Assembly (NCBI GenBank): GCA_021234155.1
Contig: JAJEKV010000097.1
Coordinates: 2,709,477-2,773,476 of the forward strand
Reading direction: 5' to 3'
Origin: Isoetes taiwanensis
Taxonomy: Eukaryota; Streptophyta; Lycopodiopsida; Isoetales; Isoetaceae
Length of the DNA: 64,000 bases
Position 1 is the first letter of the stretch. Each line of letters starts with the position of its first letter. Shown here piece after piece: positions 1-12,880 of this stretch. A program made the position numbers and the translations under genes. The notes beneath the pieces were generated by a model that saw only the letters and a program-made list of their open reading frames with translations, ran no database searches and was not told the origin of the DNA.

Positions 1-2689
1 TTTAATTAACTTCATTTATGGAGGTAAAGATGCTTTGAATTTGATGGTTGAATGCTATTTATTTGCCTCTTTGTTTTTTTTTTTTTTTTAGGGGGGGGGG
101 GGGATCGACCAATAGCAGACCGCTACCCAATAATGGCTTGCATAAAAATGGATCTTTTTTTCCTTAAGTTACTTTCTCTATGGCTCAATGAGGACCTTAA
201 ATATTTATACAATATGAACTTTTAGATTAGATTTTAACCTCTATGTTTTTAGGGCTATCATCTTACATAGAATTTTAACAAAGTAACATGAGTCTGGCAT
301 TCTTCTGCGGCACAGACTCTGGCATTCCTCTACTGCGGATCGTCTCTTGCAGCATTCACCTATGCAAAAGGTTTTGACCAAGAAGGCATCAAGTTCACGG
401 CAACCAGGAAGGCATCAGGTTCACGGCAAGTCTGGCGCCAACCAAGATCACTGTGAAGATCCAAAATCTTCAAGGCAGGGCTTCACAGTTTCTTTACTTT
501 TCAAAAATTATTTTCTTTATCAACAATCTTCTGATTCGTATCTTATAATTCATACAGATCTAGAGTTCAGTTTCGGTTTTCTCAGCTTAAGCAATTGAAT
601 AAATGGAACTTCAAAAAATGGCACAATTTTGGAAGCTTCCACTAATGATCGGGCTAATGATGAATGCTTGTGATTGTATGGAGTGATAAAAGAAAATGCA
701 GGTATTTTGTGATGAAAAGAAGATGATTGCTCTATTCTTTTATTTATTTCGTTATAGAAATGTACTTATCCAGAAGTCTTTTAATTCGTTATGAAAGATT
801 ACTTTTCCAGAAGTTCTATTCTGCTTAAAAGATATGTGTAAGTTTCTGGCATCTCTTAGAAATCTAGTTGGCGCCTTGTATTCTTGTGCTTGTACTCTTG
901 CACGAAGTCAAGAAAAATCGGATTTGCTTTTGTATCTTTTAATTCTGACTTGCTTCCCTGGATTCAGCCTATGAATTTGGAGCACTTATTGATTCTCTGG
1001 GTTAGAAAAGCTTCATAACAAAAAGGGCCAATTAATTTAGTACTTTTAGTACTGTTAATAGCCCGGATCTACCTTGATCACATCCATTGTTTGCCTTCCG
1101 TTGTAAATCATTCTCTTTCTTTTCGAATTCGCCATTCTTTTCAAATTTCTTTTCCATTGTAAGCCATTCTCTTTCTTTATTTTGCAAGTGAGCTAGGAAA
1201 ACCTTGCAGTCACTTGCCGCATGGCAATGATCTCTTACCTCAAGCAATAGTAGTAGTGTTTTTTTTTTTCTTTTTTTTTTTCATTAAGGTGGAATTGACA
1301 AGATAGTAAAGAGATGATGGAAATTTGAGCCAAAACATAGTAATACCCTTTAAAAAGTCTTAGTTGGTCTTAAATCTTTCTCTAACTTATTTTCTTATTC
1401 TCTATATATTGAGCTCAAATATGCAATGGCTTACCATTGTGTATTTTGATTTCGTGATTGCATACTTAAAAAGCAAGGCAAGATGATGAACACTTTTAGG
1501 CATAAATTTGAAGGTATGTAATCATGAAAGGTAGGACATAACCTATAAAAAAATACATGCCTATATGGTTACTGATTTATTGTTTTAGATATAGTTTTCC
1601 TTCAAGTTAAAGACTGACATTTCTTGGAAGACAATAACTATTTTATCTAAAATTGGAATTTCAGGGTTCAAGCCCCTATTCAGGTTGAGCTTTTGCCTTT
1701 TTTCAATAATTTGAATGGTTTCTATTTAAGTTTGCTAATGTGAGTTTCTGACAAGCATTTGTTAGAATCGAGCTTGGGATTTGAACCCAAGTATGCCAAG
1801 ACTCGTCTCCTTCAAACCCCCCAACTTCTATATCCGCATACACGCACCTTCTACGCAGACTCGACTTTATGATGGATCATATGACATAATTTGTCATAGA
1901 AAATTATGCATTGATATCTAATTACGGGCAAAAAGCCCACAAAGTCCAAGTCATAAATTCAACCTGCTTCCCTCTTGCCCATAAGGCATCTTGTTGGAAA
2001 AAAAAACAACACAAAGCCTGAGGAAAACAACCCTCGCCTTCAATCGAGCCAGCCAATGGCAACATTGGAGCCTTAAAAAAATAATAATAATAAAAAAAAA
2101 AAAAAACTGCCATGGCCTTTTTCTTATGTCGTTATTATCTCATCAAGCTGTTCTCTGTGTGTGAAAGGAAAAGCCAAAATATCAAAACAATTGTTGTATG
2201 GGATGACTTTAAATAATTCAAATATTGCATTCAAATTTTTGTATTGTTTTCATTATGCTCAATGTTAAAATAGCATTACATGGTAACACGACATGTTAAA
2301 CCCCTTAGCCTAGAAGACACGCAACACGATCTGAGCCGTCCATGGGGGCGGAGGGATGCCCATCACATACATCATTATTTTATTATATAGGATGATCCTC
2401 TTATCTACAAGGGGATCGGGCAAAATAAATCAGGCAAAATAGCTTGATCATTAAGAGACCAAATCCAAGTTTTTATAATATCACTTCAAGTTTGCTGAAG
2501 TTGATTAAACCAACAAGTTAGATGCAATCTATAAAATTTGTCTGGAGACAATAGAATAATGCAAGTTATTTTTTTTAACATATTGGACAACCGTCAAGGT
2601 TGCAAGAAATCCATGCCCATTGCAAATGAAGAAGAAAAAGAACTGAGTTTTACGTCATGCCACATTGGCAGCATCTGATTAGATATATG
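1..2689. other. A+T-rich intergenic stretch
   Basis: I see no supportable gene here. Short frames occur but lack recognisable domains or convincing splice context. A T16-A-G13 homopolymer run lies at 74-103. Further homopolymers are present near 1260-1282 and 2090-2106. Confidence 0.5.
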
Positions 2690-2779
2690 ACACACACACA
2701 CACACACCACACCACACCACACCACACCACACCACACCACACCACACCACACCACACCACACCACACCACACCACACCA
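2690..2779. repeat. (CA)n / (ACACC)n microsatellite
   Basis: A short CA dinucleotide run passes directly into about fourteen perfect copies of a 5-base ACACC-type unit. It is a simple tandem repeat with no coding content. Confidence 0.97.
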
Positions 2780-3270
2780 ACATTGTTTTGTTGGGTCTTG
2801 CCCCCAACCACCTTACATTGAATGCGACTTTGGTTGGCCCCGACATATTTGTCTTAGGACTAGTGTATTGCCACTAGACCAAACACCCAAGAGCAAATGA
2901 TGTCTGTCCATAATCGTTCCACTTGGAACATTGTCCCTAAAGTAGTCCAGCCACGAAACAAACAAAACATTAACCATCCGAGTACTAGATATGGCATGGT
3001 TGCCCTTATTCATACTCAACAACTAAATCCCTATCTTCAGCCTTTTCCCCTTTGAAATACGAAGATTATGAATCTTAATATCAGATGCAAAAAAAATATA
3101 AGCCACTCTCTACTTTTAGGGATGTTTTTATTAAAATTTCTCTTACCTTTTATGGTCAAAATTCTTGTCCGCGATCTACTTCCAGCTTAAATTCTAGTCT
3201 CATGAGCATTCATAACTACTTGGCCAGTTCAAAAAGACCTTAACCTACCAGGAATAAAAAACATTTAGAT

Positions 3271-3900
3271 TTGTAGGAAGGAAGGAAGGAAGGTTCTTTT
3301 ATCGTCCGCGGAGGCCAATCGGCCTATGGGAGCCCGTTGCTACTCGGATTAAAAAACCCCCCTTAGGAGGGAAAAACCGTCGTCATGACAACAAACTCAC
3401 GGGCGGTAATACAAATATACATATACACATGAATTCCGGCACCTCGGGTGGGGCAGAGGTGAGTCCGCATAGATCCAAAACCTCCGGAGGTAGGAGCAAA
3501 GGGATCGAGCCCGGCGGCATCTTGAGTAGCTCGTGCAGGGGGGCGATCGGTCGCACTAGAGAATGTATCGAGCCCGAATCACTATTTGGGCGACTCACTG
3601 GAAGGCATGGCTTTCATCCTCAACAACCCCCATCGGGCAACACTGACAAAGCCTGTCCTGGCGCGGCTCTCCAACCCACCGACTCGTCTCAAGCCGAAGA
3701 TGGTGGGCCCCTGTTCGAATGGACGCGATGATCCTGCGCTTCCTCATGGGCAACTGAGAACGCGGTGTAGAGCCTAATGGGCCTCGAACCGGGGTGGGGT
3801 TTATGTGTCTTGTTTGTAGTGTGCCACCTTTACTGTTCGAGCATGGTGATCGAGCTTCTCCGAAACAAGAGTCCAAGTACCCCTCGCCCTATCCCTACCG
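3271..3900 (-). mobile_element. 5'-truncated LINE 3' end with (TTCC)n tail
   Basis: On the minus strand this segment reads from a LINE-like C-terminal coding stretch, through a GC-rich 3' region, into a (TTCC)n tail that appears as (GGAA)n at 3271-3293 on the plus strand. The last 60 bases before the tail (core TTGGCCTCCGCGGACGATAA) are shared with copies near 4.5, 5.3, 9.8, 10.4 and 59.3 kb, each ending in a 4-5 base tandem repeat. A shared 3' end, variable 5' extent and simple-repeat tail are typical of non-LTR retrotransposons. The 5' limit is uncertain. Confidence 0.65.
3595..3876 (-). pseudogene. LINE ORF2 C-terminal fragment
   Basis: The frame contains IRTGAHHLRLETSRW, then DRLCQCCPMG and EDESH. 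This is the arrangement seen at the C-terminal end of many plant non-LTR reverse transcriptase proteins: a basic helix, then a C-x2-C...ED-x-x-H zinc-knuckle-like motif. A stop falls just after the His, so the last expected Cys is lost from this frame. Nothing of the endonuclease or RT domain is present. The family assignment rests on this motif and on the tail structure of the same segment. It is probably a dead 5'-truncated copy. Confidence 0.55.
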
Positions 3901-4471
3901 GGCGTCGTATTGCACTGGGCGCACCTATGTGCATCTACGTTCAGGTAGCGCTATGCCACTTGGGAACATGGCTTTTACACATTGGACATCCATACTTTTG
4001 GTGCACCTTAATGACACATCAGGATGTCTTTCTTTGAGTTTTCTTCACCATTTCTTATGCTAAAAGTCTACCCTTAAGGTTGGTAATCCATGTACTGCAC
4101 ATCTCACAACCTTCCCCCCCTTAGCATATCCAATGCCATGCTCCTTCCCTCTTCATACATTTGGGGGAAAAAAAAGCCATTTAGAAGCTCAACTTTCTCT
4201 TCTTTTTGTCGAGGCCCTTTGGTTTTGACCCAAACTTCTTAACTCTCACCAACCCATCTACTAATAGTAAATTGAAGGTATATCAAAGTGTGCCTAACTT
4301 TTCTACGCTTCATGAAGCCATAATCTACTACATCTATAGCCTCTTCCACTTGTTCAAATGTTCTTCCACTTGTTCAAATGTCCAAGCACTTTTCCATTCT
4401 TCCTTTTGAACCTTATTTTGGGCCTTATTTGGTTGCTAAATAGCAACTGATCTATCTCTCAATTGCATCAA

Positions 4472-4515
4472 TTGGTCTCCGAGGACGCTAAAAACCTATT
4501 CTATTCTATTCTATA
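4472..4515 (+). mobile_element. LINE 3'-end copy with (TTCTA)n tail
   Basis: The core TTGGTCTCCGAGGACG followed by TAAAAACC runs into four TTCTA-type units. It matches the 3' end of the LINE family seen at 3.3 and 9.8 kb but in plus orientation. Little or nothing of the element remains upstream. Confidence 0.5.
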
Positions 4516-5235
4516 GTTTTTAACATGCTAAAGCAGAATGTTGAAGGTTGAGTAAGGCAAGCAAGAGATTACAAACAAGTAAGAGAGGTGATGGAGGTAA
4601 GAAATGTATGAACCTAGCAACACGAATGATCTCTGAAACTACATGCAACAAAGTGAAAAGACGAGTATCACACTGAAAACAGGAAATGCTAACCTATTCA
4701 TGAAGTTCTATAGATGAATCTGAAACATCTTGGAGGAAGTGATCAATTGCCATCTCATGTTTTTCCATAGATGAATACCACCAATCTTCAAAATTGGTGG
4801 AAAAACTTGAGAGCATTGATGTCAAAAAGTATTGAGAAATCAAGCGAAAGGTGAGAACCATTGAATCTCTAAATACAAGCAAAAAAAAGAAATGCTTAGA
4901 GCAAAAATCATTGCTTCATAGCTACCATAGTGTGCAGAATCCAGTCAAAGAGATCGTCGAAAGGTCACAAAATGATCATGAAAGGTGTGTGGATGATCAC
5001 GTTACGTAATCCTTAATCCGCTTTTGCACCTCCCCAAATTTGTTAACATGGCAACTACTAGGTCTTTCCATGAAAAGGAGATAACCTTTATATAGACCCT
5101 AATTATATGGAGAAATAGGATTGTTTTCCCCTCTTTTTTCAAAGCTCCGAAATAATGTCTTTCTGTTTCTCGGTCGTTAGCACCATCGGGAGTGCCACAT
5201 GGTAGTGTGATAAGCACCCTTTTGTTGGTGGGTAT

Positions 5236-5460
5236 AAAGAATAGAATAGAATAGAATAGAATAGAATAGAATAGAATAGAATAGAATAGAATAGAATAGA
5301 ATAGAGTAGAGTAGAATGGTTTTTATCATCCACGAGACCAAACGGCCTATGGGATCCAAAAGGAGCACATCAGACTTATTATTGTCTGGATTAAAAAACC
5401 CCAGTCTTGAAGGGTTTCGAGGGAAAAATCGCGGCAGTAATAAGAATGGTGTCAAACTAT
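5236..5460 (-). mobile_element. LINE 3'-end copy with (TTCTA)n tail
   Basis: About fifteen AGAAT units (plus-strand view, 5236-5313) abut the family 3' end (CATCCACGAGACCAAACGG then CCTATGGGA). A segment near 5390-5440, with ATTAAAAAACCCC and GGGAAAAA, also aligns with the copy at 3.3 kb. It is the same non-LTR family with a different tail unit. Confidence 0.55.
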
Positions 5461-5499
5461 GAACTATATATATATCAGTTATATATATATATATATACA

Positions 5500-6208
5500 A
5501 TTATATAAGTGTACCAAATGTTTGTAACCCGAGGTGTCGCCGTCTGGACGGTCCAAGATTGTGAGATCTATGGCCCAGACGAAGCCACGTCGTGATTCCC
5601 AAGCAACCCCCTTATTAAGTGTACCAAATGTTTGTAGCAACCCCCTTATTTGGGGCTTTTGATCTCACCCGTTGGATGTGCTGCATCAACGGCCGAGGTT
5701 TTGCCACATTTCTTCATTGTATTTAATTCTAGGTGATGAGGTGACACTTAATGCCTACACCTACCACATTACATTAAATGTATCTAGTGAGGTGGCATCT
5801 ACAGTAAAAAAAAATTGATACGAGTTTTAAATGGGCTTCCTAAATCTACCTTTTTTTCGTCTCATTTTGCTCCCAATATCTCGAGCACTCTGTTCAGGGC
5901 GGCAACTCCTCCTCATTCCTTTCAATCGGGCCTAGCCCGATGTGCTTCTTTTCGAATCTCTTCTTATTTGATCTCTCTTGTTATTCTTCATCCGTTTCTC
6001 TTGAATCCGACATTCTTCTCTAAAAATTTTCTTTCGCTCTTTTATTATTTTATTATTCTAACCATATGGCACAGATTTTCAGGGATAATGCAACGGTATT
6101 TTATAAGTTCTCCTGCCTTCTAAGAATGGTTGTTTTTATGAAAGGATCCCACATGATTCTTGAGCTTGTGTTGTAGGTAAGCCTCTTAGTCGATGCATGT
6201 TTTTATGC
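5500..6208. other. GC-richer repeat remnant, no gene
   Basis: This stretch contains ACGGTCC-type motifs, 'accaaatgtttgtagcaaccc' type duplications and short 'gaggtggcat' motifs that recur in the repeat at 18.8-19.4 kb. It is probably non-autonomous transposon debris. No coding region is supported. Confidence 0.35.
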
Positions 6209-9000
6209 ATGAAGAACCACAAACAGGCTGTGCTTATTGATGGGGACCTGCTCTGCGACTTCATTTTGATAAGGGAAGGGGATGCTGCCTGTGTTAAATT
6301 GGGCCAAGATGTCTGTGGGCTCTGTGCCAAAACCTGTAGCATATAATAGGGTTTACAGGAATAAGTAAATCGTTGGACAATAATGCCCTTTGCTCTGCTG
6401 CTCCAAGTGGATTGAGAGGCAGCGTTTTAGTGACTATTCTCGAAGCCATAGGTCTCTGAGCATTTGCATTTCAGTTTACCTGGTTTCGCAGGTTAAATGC
6501 CGGAAATAGAAGCTAAATTGATTCTTCATTATGTACGACTCCTTTCTTACGTGTATTCTGCTCTGTTTACAGCTCCGACTTCAAAACTCTGCAGAAGCAG
6601 TTCTCGGATTTCAAAGCTCTGCATAAGCAGTTTATCGCCCAATGGCTGGATATTGTGGTAATGTTCTCTGGCTTTGATGAGCTCACATGTCACTTTGCCT
6701 GTCTGAGAAGAGTACGGTACTTATGTCATTCTGTGACTGGGCAAATTGGCCGCCTGTATGATTTGTTGGTGCTCATGCCGGCATGATACGCTGAAGTTCG
6801 GATGCTCTGGAATACATGGCCTTTGCCCAAAACATAGAAGCTTCGGAATACATGGCCACTGCAACGATTTTGAAATGTTTCAGCGGCTTTGTCTGTAATT
6901 GTATGATGCAAGGTAAAAAAAAAAGAGCTTTGTGTCTTTATACGGTTAGATGGTTAATTGTATTTTTTAGGCTGCCTGCATGAACAGAGTATTTTGTCTC
7001 AAGATAATGGCCAGCGGCAAGAAGATGCAGATGCCAAAAGTTAGGACGAGTTGCAGCTCACATATCATGTCCAGAGGTGATAGATCATTATGTAGCTTTG
7101 CAGCATTCTCCAATATCCAATTTGTGATTAGATGTTTTTTCTAGAGCAGTTCGATGCCATATAAGGTAAAAACTGGCGCATTACCATGGTCGTGCAGTTT
7201 GAAATGGGTTTCTTTATGGCTTATACTAGATCTAAAGCCCTGGCTGGCACTATTCATTTTCGGATGCTCTGGAATACATGGCCTCCGTAGAAGCCTGTGA
7301 TAGATATTAAAGCAATTCTTCCGTCTAAATCATTTTCACCAGAAGGTAAAAATCATGTTCCTGTTATTTTTCCTGCTATTGCAGATGCCATTTTTTGTTA
7401 CTGGTTCAAGTGGATTGTGCATTTTAACAGGAAATAATGGATACGGATTGATGCACTTTCAGCCCATATGTTAATTAGATGAAGCATGGTGAAACAAAGG
7501 TGAAGCATTTCTGGTTGCAGATGATGAGCTCTTTGTAATTTGCGGCCCTTTATCCTTCCAATCAATCTTGATTTTGTGTTAAAAACGTATTTCAAAGGTA
7601 TGAGGATCTACTGGTTACGCTTGAGCATGATGATAGGTTCTAGGAGGGATCACAATGCTGCTTTCAGATAACCATATTCAACTTTATAGATTCTACAAAT
7701 CGAAGCTTGAGCATTTGCCATGTTTGTTCCATGGTGCAGATTTAGATGCGCAATATACATACTTTCTGAAAACTGGTAAGCATTGCAGTTAGGCGTCTAA
7801 TTGATTGATGGGTCACAGGCAGTCAGCCAATGTATATAAAATGATATGATATTGATATGATATGAATTTATCAAGCCAATTAATATACTTTACACCTACT
7901 TTAAAGTTTTGTGCTACTGCATCCTCATCTGCACAGCTCATCTTTTGTGTGACACCTTTTTCGTTTTATGACAGCATTGACAAAGAGCATTGGATTATGT
8001 TTTGATGCCAGACTTGATGAAAGATCTTACTGGTTGAACACGGGTTGCATTGCTTCCAACACCCCTTGTTTATGCGTGACTATTTGGCATGACCGCAAGA
8101 GTTTGACAATGAAGCTTCCCAATTGCTAAAGAAAGTAGTGAATGAGATTCATAAGCAGCGATGCTCGTAATCACAGTACAAGCAATCTTACACTGCTATG
8201 TTTGTTGTTTCCCTTTTAGTATACATTTTAACATGGAATTATGGGTTGAATTTTCTCAGGTTGCATTTGGTTGAAGACCTTCTTACCGTGGCAGTGTCAA
8301 ACATTGAAGTTCCCGTGTGAAACCATCCACTTAGGGCTTTATGATGAGATGCCTTCAAAACTCCATTAATATGATTTATTTGTATAGCTTCATTCTTCTA
8401 ATCTTAGCAAAAAGAAGATTTTACGTGCAAATAAGAAGTTCTCGAAAATTGGCATTTGGGTTTATCCATTTTCTCTTATGCGCTGGTTAAATGTCAGAAT
8501 TTGCAGCCGGGTAAATGCAGGGCCTTCTTTTTAAGTATGATTCGAGCACAAGGGCAAGCATGTGCATTCAAACTCTTTATTCATAGACAGAAAAGTTAAG
8601 ATCCAATCCAGTGGTTCCCATGGCAGCATACAAAAAGAATAGTGGTAAAGGCTAATCTAGTATAACTCCTTTAGTTACATTTTCAAAAGAGGAGCAAACG
8701 CCTCCTTTTTTCTAAAGTAGAGCTGCTCTATTGACACAAAGATTTAATGTAGTTGAGCATTGAAGTCGCCATGACTTTTGATTTTTTATATGTTGCTCCC
8801 CTTAAGTTATGTGTTGTATAGACACACAATGATTTAGGCTCAAAATTTCCTTGCAGCAAATGGACTATGTTTTGGCTATGTTCGATGAAGATGTGCGTTG
8901 CTCACACGTTGCAAATTCTGAGCATGCAAATTTGTTGCTAAGGCATCTATTTGAACGTGCTCATTATGATGGGATGACTGCAATGAAATTCTCTAGAGTT
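6209..9000 (+). other. Unidentified coding-like patches, probably a decayed gene
   Basis: Three plus-strand patches read like protein. They are 6209-6346 (46 codons, contains VLIDGDLLCDFILI), 8093-8170 (contains EFDNEASQLLKKVVNEIH) and 8857-9000 (contains QMDYVLAMFDEDVRCSHVAN). The last follows an acceptor-like TTCCTTGCAG. I do not recognise a family, and no continuous model can be built because stops separate the patches. A 23-base motif is repeated at 6798 and 7261. These may be exons of a dead gene or captured gene fragments. Confidence 0.25.
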
Positions 9001-9654
9001 TTTTCATTAGAGCTAAATTGCGGTCTCTCATGCACCTCTATTTTTCTTTTTTGAAAGGGGTTCATTATGCTTTTTCCGAGGGAGTTAATATCAAATGTGC
9101 AAGTGCCCTTAATTGACATATTTCAGAAACATTTTTATCTTGTCATGTAGCAAGCACGATAAACAAAAACAAAACTTCTAATTAGATGGAAAATTATGTG
9201 CATGGTTCATATGAGAAAATGGCGGCCTATTGGAACCTTTGATGTAGATATTTTTTGTCTGTCCCAATATATGAATAAAAATTGACTATTTGAGGATGGC
9301 AGGAGATGGCGTTGTGACATACAATAATCCCATAATGTGATATAGATGCTTGAGCAAAATTGCAGAGTGCATTGCTGATATTTCGGCAATGTTTTTCTAG
9401 CTATTATTGTAAATTATATGATATTAATGTTGAGTGAAATCGATATTAAATTTTGTCGTGCATCACTTCTCATATTTTACGTTTGAAAAGTACTTCTCTG
9501 ATAGGCAATGGTCATGTTGACATTAAATCATCCTTTGATTCTTATGTTAATTGAGTTGTAGCTATTCGATAGAAGCTCATCTCTTCTGTGATCGTTTTAA
9601 AAGGAAGGTTATCTACCAATCCAACATATTACCCCCTTTATACGCAAATATTAC

Positions 9655-10984
9655 TACATTCCCATCTATTCATCACTAATAAAGGATTTTCCAAAATATA
9701 GCGACCGTGTATTGCTCGGGTTATTCCCGGGCTTGCTGCACCCGTGTAATTTGGGTCCCATAGGCCGATTGGCCTCCGCGGACGATAAAAGAACCTTCCT
9801 TCCTTCCTTCCTTCCCATATGAGCACACAATTAGATATCTAATATATGAGATGATGGTGGGCTACTATTGCTTGCAATTTTGTTAACAGTTTTATGTTAC
9901 TGGTTTACAAAACAAAAACTTAATTTGTGAAGGTTAAAACATGATCTCCTACAAAAATTTTCTTGAGAATCCTTTGAAATGCTATCTGGCCGCCAGGGTT
10001 GCTGACAGAAATGGGAAGATTAACAACAAATGTCAAGGATGTAAATTGATTTTGTTATTGTCACAAATGTGATTGCATGTGATAGCCATCTAGATTGGCA
10101 CAGACTATTATAAAGTTGGCATTAGTGCTTAGAGGTATTCTAGACTATAATTGGGAATTGAAATTGTAAAATAGTTGTATCCTATCTAAATAGTATTGGA
10201 TCATTTTTATTCTATGGATCAAGAAGTTCTGATAAACAATGCTAGCTGAGGGACAACATGATCAGTGTTTCAACAACGGAATTGGGAGTGGAATCTGCAA
10301 TGCAACACATCAATTCCTACTCCTTAGTACATTCCCATCTATTCATCACTAATAAAGGATTTTCCAAAATATAGCGACCGTGTATTGCTCGGGTTATTCC
10401 CGGGCTTGCTGCACCCGTGTAATTTGGGTCCCATAGGCCGATTGGCCTCCGCGGACGATAAAAGAACCTTCCTTCCCATATGAGCACACAATTAGATATC
10501 TAATATATGAGATGATGGTGGGCTACTATTGCTTGCAATTTTGTTAACAGTTTTATGTTACTGGTTTACAAAACAAAAACTTAATTTGTGAAGGTTAAAA
10601 CATGATCTCCTACAAAAATTTTCTTGAGAATCCTTTGAAATGCTATCTGGCCGCCAGGGTTGCTGACAGAAATGGGAAGATTAACAACAAATGTCAAGGA
10701 TGTAAATTGATTTTGTTATTCTCACAAATGTGATTGCATGTGATAGCCATCTAGATTGGCACAGACTATTATAAAGTTGGCATTAGTGCTTAGAGGTATT
10801 CTAGACTATAATTGGGAATTGAAATTGTAAAATAGTTGTATCCTATCTAAATAGTATTGGATCATTTTTATTCTATGGATCAAGAAGTTCTGATAAACAA
10901 TGCTAGCTGAGGGACAACATGATCAGTGTTTCAACAACGGAATTGGGAGTGGAATCTGCAATGCAACACATCAATTCCTACTCC
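9655..10984 (+). repeat. 0.66-kb tandem duplication
   Basis: Positions 9655-10323 and 10328-10984 are nearly identical direct copies separated by TTAG. The visible differences are the number of CTTC units in the internal LINE tail (five versus two) and at least one base change (gttattg versus gttattc). Such identity implies a recent duplication. No gene lies within it. Confidence 0.95.
9751..9816 (+). mobile_element. LINE 3'-end copy with (CTTC)n tail
   Basis: The family core GGCCTCCGCGGACGATAAAA is followed by five CTTC units. A second copy at 10424-10478, inside the downstream duplicate, has only two units, so the tail has changed length since the duplication. Confidence 0.55.
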
Positions 10985-12789
10985 AAGATGGTCATCCAAT
11001 GGCTATCACGCAAGGGATTCATCTTAAAACTTCAAGCTAGATGCATACTCCCATTTCTGCGATAGGACAATTGGGATAATTGAGAAGCTAAGTTCTCAAA
11101 GAAGATATATATTATAGACACTAATGAATTCATACTGTGATGACAACAAATTATTGAACTATGATATTCAACTTGAACAATTAGAATTTGGGATTTACCC
11201 ATGGCTATTTGTTGTAGATCATTAAATGACTAATAGAGAATATATATTAGGCCCAAATCACAATATATGCCAAATTAAAGAATACAAATAAATGGCCAAC
11301 AAAAATATGGCATTTGGAGTTTAGAGATATATATCACACCTAGGGCGCCAAGCATCTAGTCAGCGCTTTGACACCTTTAAATTTTTAGACGTGGCATACT
11401 ACTTGTCCGAACTTTCGGCAGGCAACTAGGTCATCCATCTCTTTCGGTGGCAACCACATCATCAACGTGTTCAAGCAGGAGAGGCACATTCTGGCAGGGA
11501 TCATATCCTACAATCAAGATAGATGTTTCGGACTTGATGTAAGATGTTTTTCATATCCACTGGCATGTCTCTCAAAATTGCTGCAAAATTAGTAAAAGTT
11601 CCTAAAGAATCTATAGAAATCGTTGGCAGATCTCTAAAGAGAGGTAATGGGTTTTTTTGTAGGGAACAATAATGGATCAAGAGGATTTGAAAAAGCTTGA
11701 ATTAAGAGGCTCACATTGAAAGATTGTCTAAAATTGATGAATAAGCAAGTAATTCCATCGGAGCTTTTAATTGTGGAGGGTCATTTTGATTAGAATTGGA
11801 GTAACTTTGAGGGGGCTTTTGGCATATATATGATCAAAAATAAATTCCAACTCAGATGGCAGTATAAGGCGTAAAATTTTAAGAATAGAGGAGACTAGAC
11901 GGATTATTAGCAACCATCCAAAGTCGCCAGTGCTATGATAAACTTTTGTTGCATATATATGGAAGGTTTTTTAATTATTTTGGACGATATAGTGTGTGAT
12001 AGCGGTCAATGGGCAAAAACATTCTGGGCTGAACACATGTCTAAACGTGCCATCTATTTACGTGGATTTACTCGTAGTGTGATTTCAGCCTTAAGAGAAA
12101 GACTATGAAATTATATCGAACTATATAGCAACATTGACCGATCCAACTTCCACTATTATATTGATTTTTTTTAACTGAATTCTTAACACTCAAGGTTAGA
12201 TACTTATTCGTTTAAGCTTGGATTTTACTTTTAGATCTTTATAAACCATAGGTGATGCACCCATTCTTTCTTTTTTCTGCATTGCCCAAAACAGTCGTAC
12301 ACCAAAGAAAGCTTATTTCCTTCACGTGGATCTTAGATTTCGAAGGTTCGTTTGTCTGGGGTTTTGGTCTAGTGGTAACACACTAGTCTCAGAACAGCTA
12401 TGTCTCGAGTTGGCCCAGAGTTGCATTATGTATAGTTCGTTCCATAGCATTTTTTGTTTATCTTTTGAAATATGATTTATAGGTCATTAGTCAATGGCTA
12501 CATTTGGGAAAATACAGGTCTCCCATAAACAACCATTGTAACATAAGTCTCGTAAATGTTAATAAAATATCCTTCATGATAACATCTATAAGAAAATTAA
12601 AACAAATTAAGATAAATTCCTATAGGGAGAGTTGACAAAATGTTCGACCGGCACTCCAGCTAGGAGTTTGACTAGAGGTTTGAGGAAAATGGAACCAACA
12701 TATTGACTCAGAGTTTGAGCAGGTGTTGATTGCGAGTAGAACTTTGGCTTTGGCTTCTTTGTTGTAGCTTTCAGTCGACTTCATACACC
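10985..12789. other. A+T-rich intergenic stretch
   Basis: No gene, repeat array or mobile-element structure is recognised here. All frames are short and featureless. Confidence 0.4.
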
Positions 12790-12808
12790 CCCTCATAGTA
12801 CAAATACT

Positions 12809-12860
<52 letters not shown>

Positions 12861-12880
12861 AGTTTTTGTACTATGAGGGA
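12790..12880. repeat. (TA)n with inverted CCTCATAGTACAA arms
   Basis: A (TA)n tract at about 12811-12857 is flanked by inverted arms: CCTCATAGTACAAATACTTG on the left and CAAGTTTTTGTACTATGAGG on the right. The same arm ends other repeat copies near 21.15, 33.7, 41.37, 42.52 and 47.39 kb. It is therefore a terminus of a recurrent repeat family. Confidence 0.85.

Noticed and set aside
1660-1800. Two B-box-like motifs (GGTTCAAGCCC on plus, GGTTCAAATCC on minus)
   Set aside because: No paired A boxes or tRNA folds, and they are in opposite orientations; chance or old SINE debris.
3429-4063. Plus-strand frames of 86-100 codons over the LINE fragment
   Set aside because: They are the opposite strand of a GC-rich LINE 3' end; the minus strand carries the recognisable motif.
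12355-12430. tRNA-like stretch with an A-box-like TGGTCTAGTGG
   Set aside because: No B box at the right distance and no cloverleaf can be folded; at most a SINE relic.
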